A stretch of 6,682 nucleotides of DNA. It comes from Deltaproteobacteria bacterium (GTDB lineage: Bacteria > Desulfobacterota > GWC2-55-46 > JADFVP01). The notes below the pieces were generated by a model. It ran no database searches, was not told the DNA's origin, and saw only the letters and a program-made list of their open reading frames with translations. This document shows, piece by piece, positions 5,868 through 6,682 of this stretch. How positions within the stretch are numbered: the first letter of the stretch is position 1; each line of letters starts with the position of its first letter. Location: the NCBI GenBank assembly GCA_024275855.1, contig JAJRYL010000275.1, forward strand, positions 1 to 6,682. Direction: 5' to 3'. A program made the translations under genes and the position numbers.

Positions 5868-5959
5868 ATAACTAATAGAAAAAATGTCACTTTCAATCTC
5901 TCGTCTTTTTTCATACAACACAGCAAAATACTTTAAAAAAAGGAAGAGTTTATACTTTT

Positions 5960-6532
5960 ATGGGAGATAAAAGCACAAAACCGTATACTACCGGAGAGGT
6001 TGCAAACCTTTGCAACGTTACCATTAACGCCGTGAAAAAGTGGATTGCCGCTGATAAGATCAAGGCGTTCAGGACTCCCGGCGGCCATTACCGGATCAAC
6101 AGGCAGGATTTTCTCGATTTTCTTACACGTTTTAAACTCGATATAAAAGAGGCTATCTTTCCTGAGAAAAAGAAGATACTCATAGTGGACGACGAACCCG
6201 ATATAGTCGATTATATAAAGGGCGCGATAGAGTCTATGGGCATAGAGTGTCAGATAGAGACCGCCTCCGACGGGTATGACGCGCTGATTATTGTAGGTCA
6301 GTTCAACCCCGCGCTCCTTATTCTCGACATACGTATGCCAAAGATAGACGGTTTCGAGGTCTGCCGCAAGATTAAGGGCGGGCTTTCGACAAAAAGTATC
6401 AAGATCCTCGGCGTTACGGCCTTCGGGAGGGAGGATATGAACAAGATGCTCGCCTGCGGCGCCGACGAGTGCCTGACCAAGCCGTTGAAGTTAAAGGAGT
6501 TTCAGGCGCAGGTAATGAGACTGCTTCGTTAA
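5960..6532 (+). CDS. Response regulator with N-terminal MerR/excisionase-type HTH
   Basis: A 190-aa protein with two domains. Residues 9-57 are a BldC/excisionase-like (MerR-type) helix-turn-helix: YTTGEVANLCNVTINAVKKW, then a wing with RTPGGHYRI (38-46) and the closing NRQDFLDFL (47-55). Residues 71-190 are a CheY-like receiver: KILIVDDEPD with acidic pocket D77/D78, phospho-acceptor D123 in LDIRMPKIDG, T153 and K174 (LTKP). All phosphorylation residues are present, so it is likely controlled by a histidine kinase, none of which is visible here. Having the DNA-binding domain first is the reverse of most response regulators. The ribosome site GGAAGAG (5942-5948) is unusually far (11 bases) from the ATG, but no closer in-frame start exists. 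Its target genes are unknown; the divergent PEP-CTERM gene is an obvious candidate. Confidence 0.93.
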   Translation: MGDKSTKPYTTGEVANLCNVTINAVKKWIAADKIKAFRTPGGHYRINRQDFLDFLTRFKLDIKEAIFPEKKKILIVDDEPDIVDYIKGAIESMGIECQIETASDGYDALIIVGQFNPALLILDIRMPKIDGFEVCRKIKGGLSTKSIKILGVTAFGREDMNKMLACGADECLTKPLKLKEFQAQVMRLLR

Positions 6533-6559
6533 GGGCATCTACGGGGCTCTCCTTTTTTT
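6532..6559 (+). terminator. Weak intrinsic terminator after the HTH-receiver gene
   Basis: AGGGC (6532-6536) can pair with GCTCT (6546-6550), four Watson-Crick pairs and one G-U, around a 9-base loop, followed after two C by seven T (6553-6559). The T run is good but the stem is short, so efficiency is doubtful. It begins at the last base of the stop codon. Confidence 0.45.
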
Positions 6560-6607
6560 ACTCAAAGCAGTGTAACGGCTTATTTTCGCTACGGGTGCTT
6601 CTCTGTT

Positions 6608-6682
6608 ATGAAAACGTTTATAAAAGAATATTCCATCTATATCAAGCTTCTTCTTCTCTTTATTCTGGTGGTTTCCGCGGCC
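6608..6682 (+). CDS. Start of a membrane or exported protein (partial, runs off the window)
   Basis: An ATG at 6608 opens 25 codons without a stop to the window end. The peptide starts MKTFIKEYSIYIK and continues with a hydrophobic run (LLLLFILVVSAA), which is a signal peptide or first transmembrane segment. No family can be assigned from this length. It lies 75 bases after the regulator gene in the same direction. A weak promoter candidate, TTTACT (6557-6562) and TATTTT (6581-6586) with an 18-base gap, sits between. The ribosome site is poor (GGG at 6593-6595, 12 bases from the ATG), so the true start could be further downstream. A sensor kinase partner for the upstream regulator is possible but entirely unproven. 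Confidence 0.55.
   Translation, partial: MKTFIKEYSIYIKLLLLFILVVSAA

Noticed and set aside
5951..5956. TATACT just before the response-regulator ATG, resembling the leaderless arrangement at 1807-1812
   Set aside because: There is no -35 at a suitable distance, while a good promoter lies at 5839-5867 and a purine-rich ribosome site is present in the leader.

Overview
The window is a chromosomal segment of a Gram-negative, probably environmental bacterium. It runs from the end of the ribosomal protein L19 gene (rplS) through rnhB, yraN, an unknown exported-protein gene, polA, a PEP-CTERM surface-protein gene and a DNA-binding response-regulator gene, and ends in the first codons of a further membrane or exported protein. 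The rplS-rnhB-yraN order, a PEP-CTERM sorting signal and a MerR/excisionase-type HTH fused in front of a receiver domain together suggest a deltaproteobacterial (Desulfobacterota-like) or Nitrospirota-like lineage. This is an inference from gene content only.

Left part (1-1257): the last 32 codons of rplS are followed by a textbook intrinsic terminator (126-163). Next come rnhB (RNase HII, which removes ribonucleotides from DNA) and yraN (UPF0102, nuclease-fold protein), 31 bases apart and probably cotranscribed. Convergent to them lies an unrecognised gene for an exported, helical, highly charged protein (1258-1800, minus). It is driven by an almost perfect sigma-70 promoter whose predicted start point falls on the A of the ATG, so its mRNA may be leaderless.

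Middle (1801-5022): a divergent spacer with a possible folded leader precedes polA (933 aa). PolA has an intact 5'-nuclease and polymerase, but all the exonuclease acidic residues appear lost. A strong 14-bp hairpin follows polA and can end transcription between polA and the convergent PEP-CTERM gene. Next to it is a small array of 53/54-bp tandem repeats that runs into the last codons of the PEP-CTERM gene.

Right part (5023-6682): the PEP-CTERM gene (minus) and the HTH-receiver gene (plus) are divergent across a 313-base AT-rich spacer holding a convincing sigma-70 promoter for the regulator, a weaker candidate for the PEP-CTERM gene, and a 12-base palindrome over the latter's -35. A weak terminator follows the regulator, then the start of a gene with a hydrophobic N-terminus that runs off the window.

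Most of the window is housekeeping DNA maintenance (RNase HII, YraN, Pol I). The less ordinary parts are the leaderless-looking promoter, the repeat array at the PEP-CTERM gene end, and the HTH-first response regulator beside a surface-protein gene. I see no phage, insertion sequence, CRISPR array, tRNA or rRNA.
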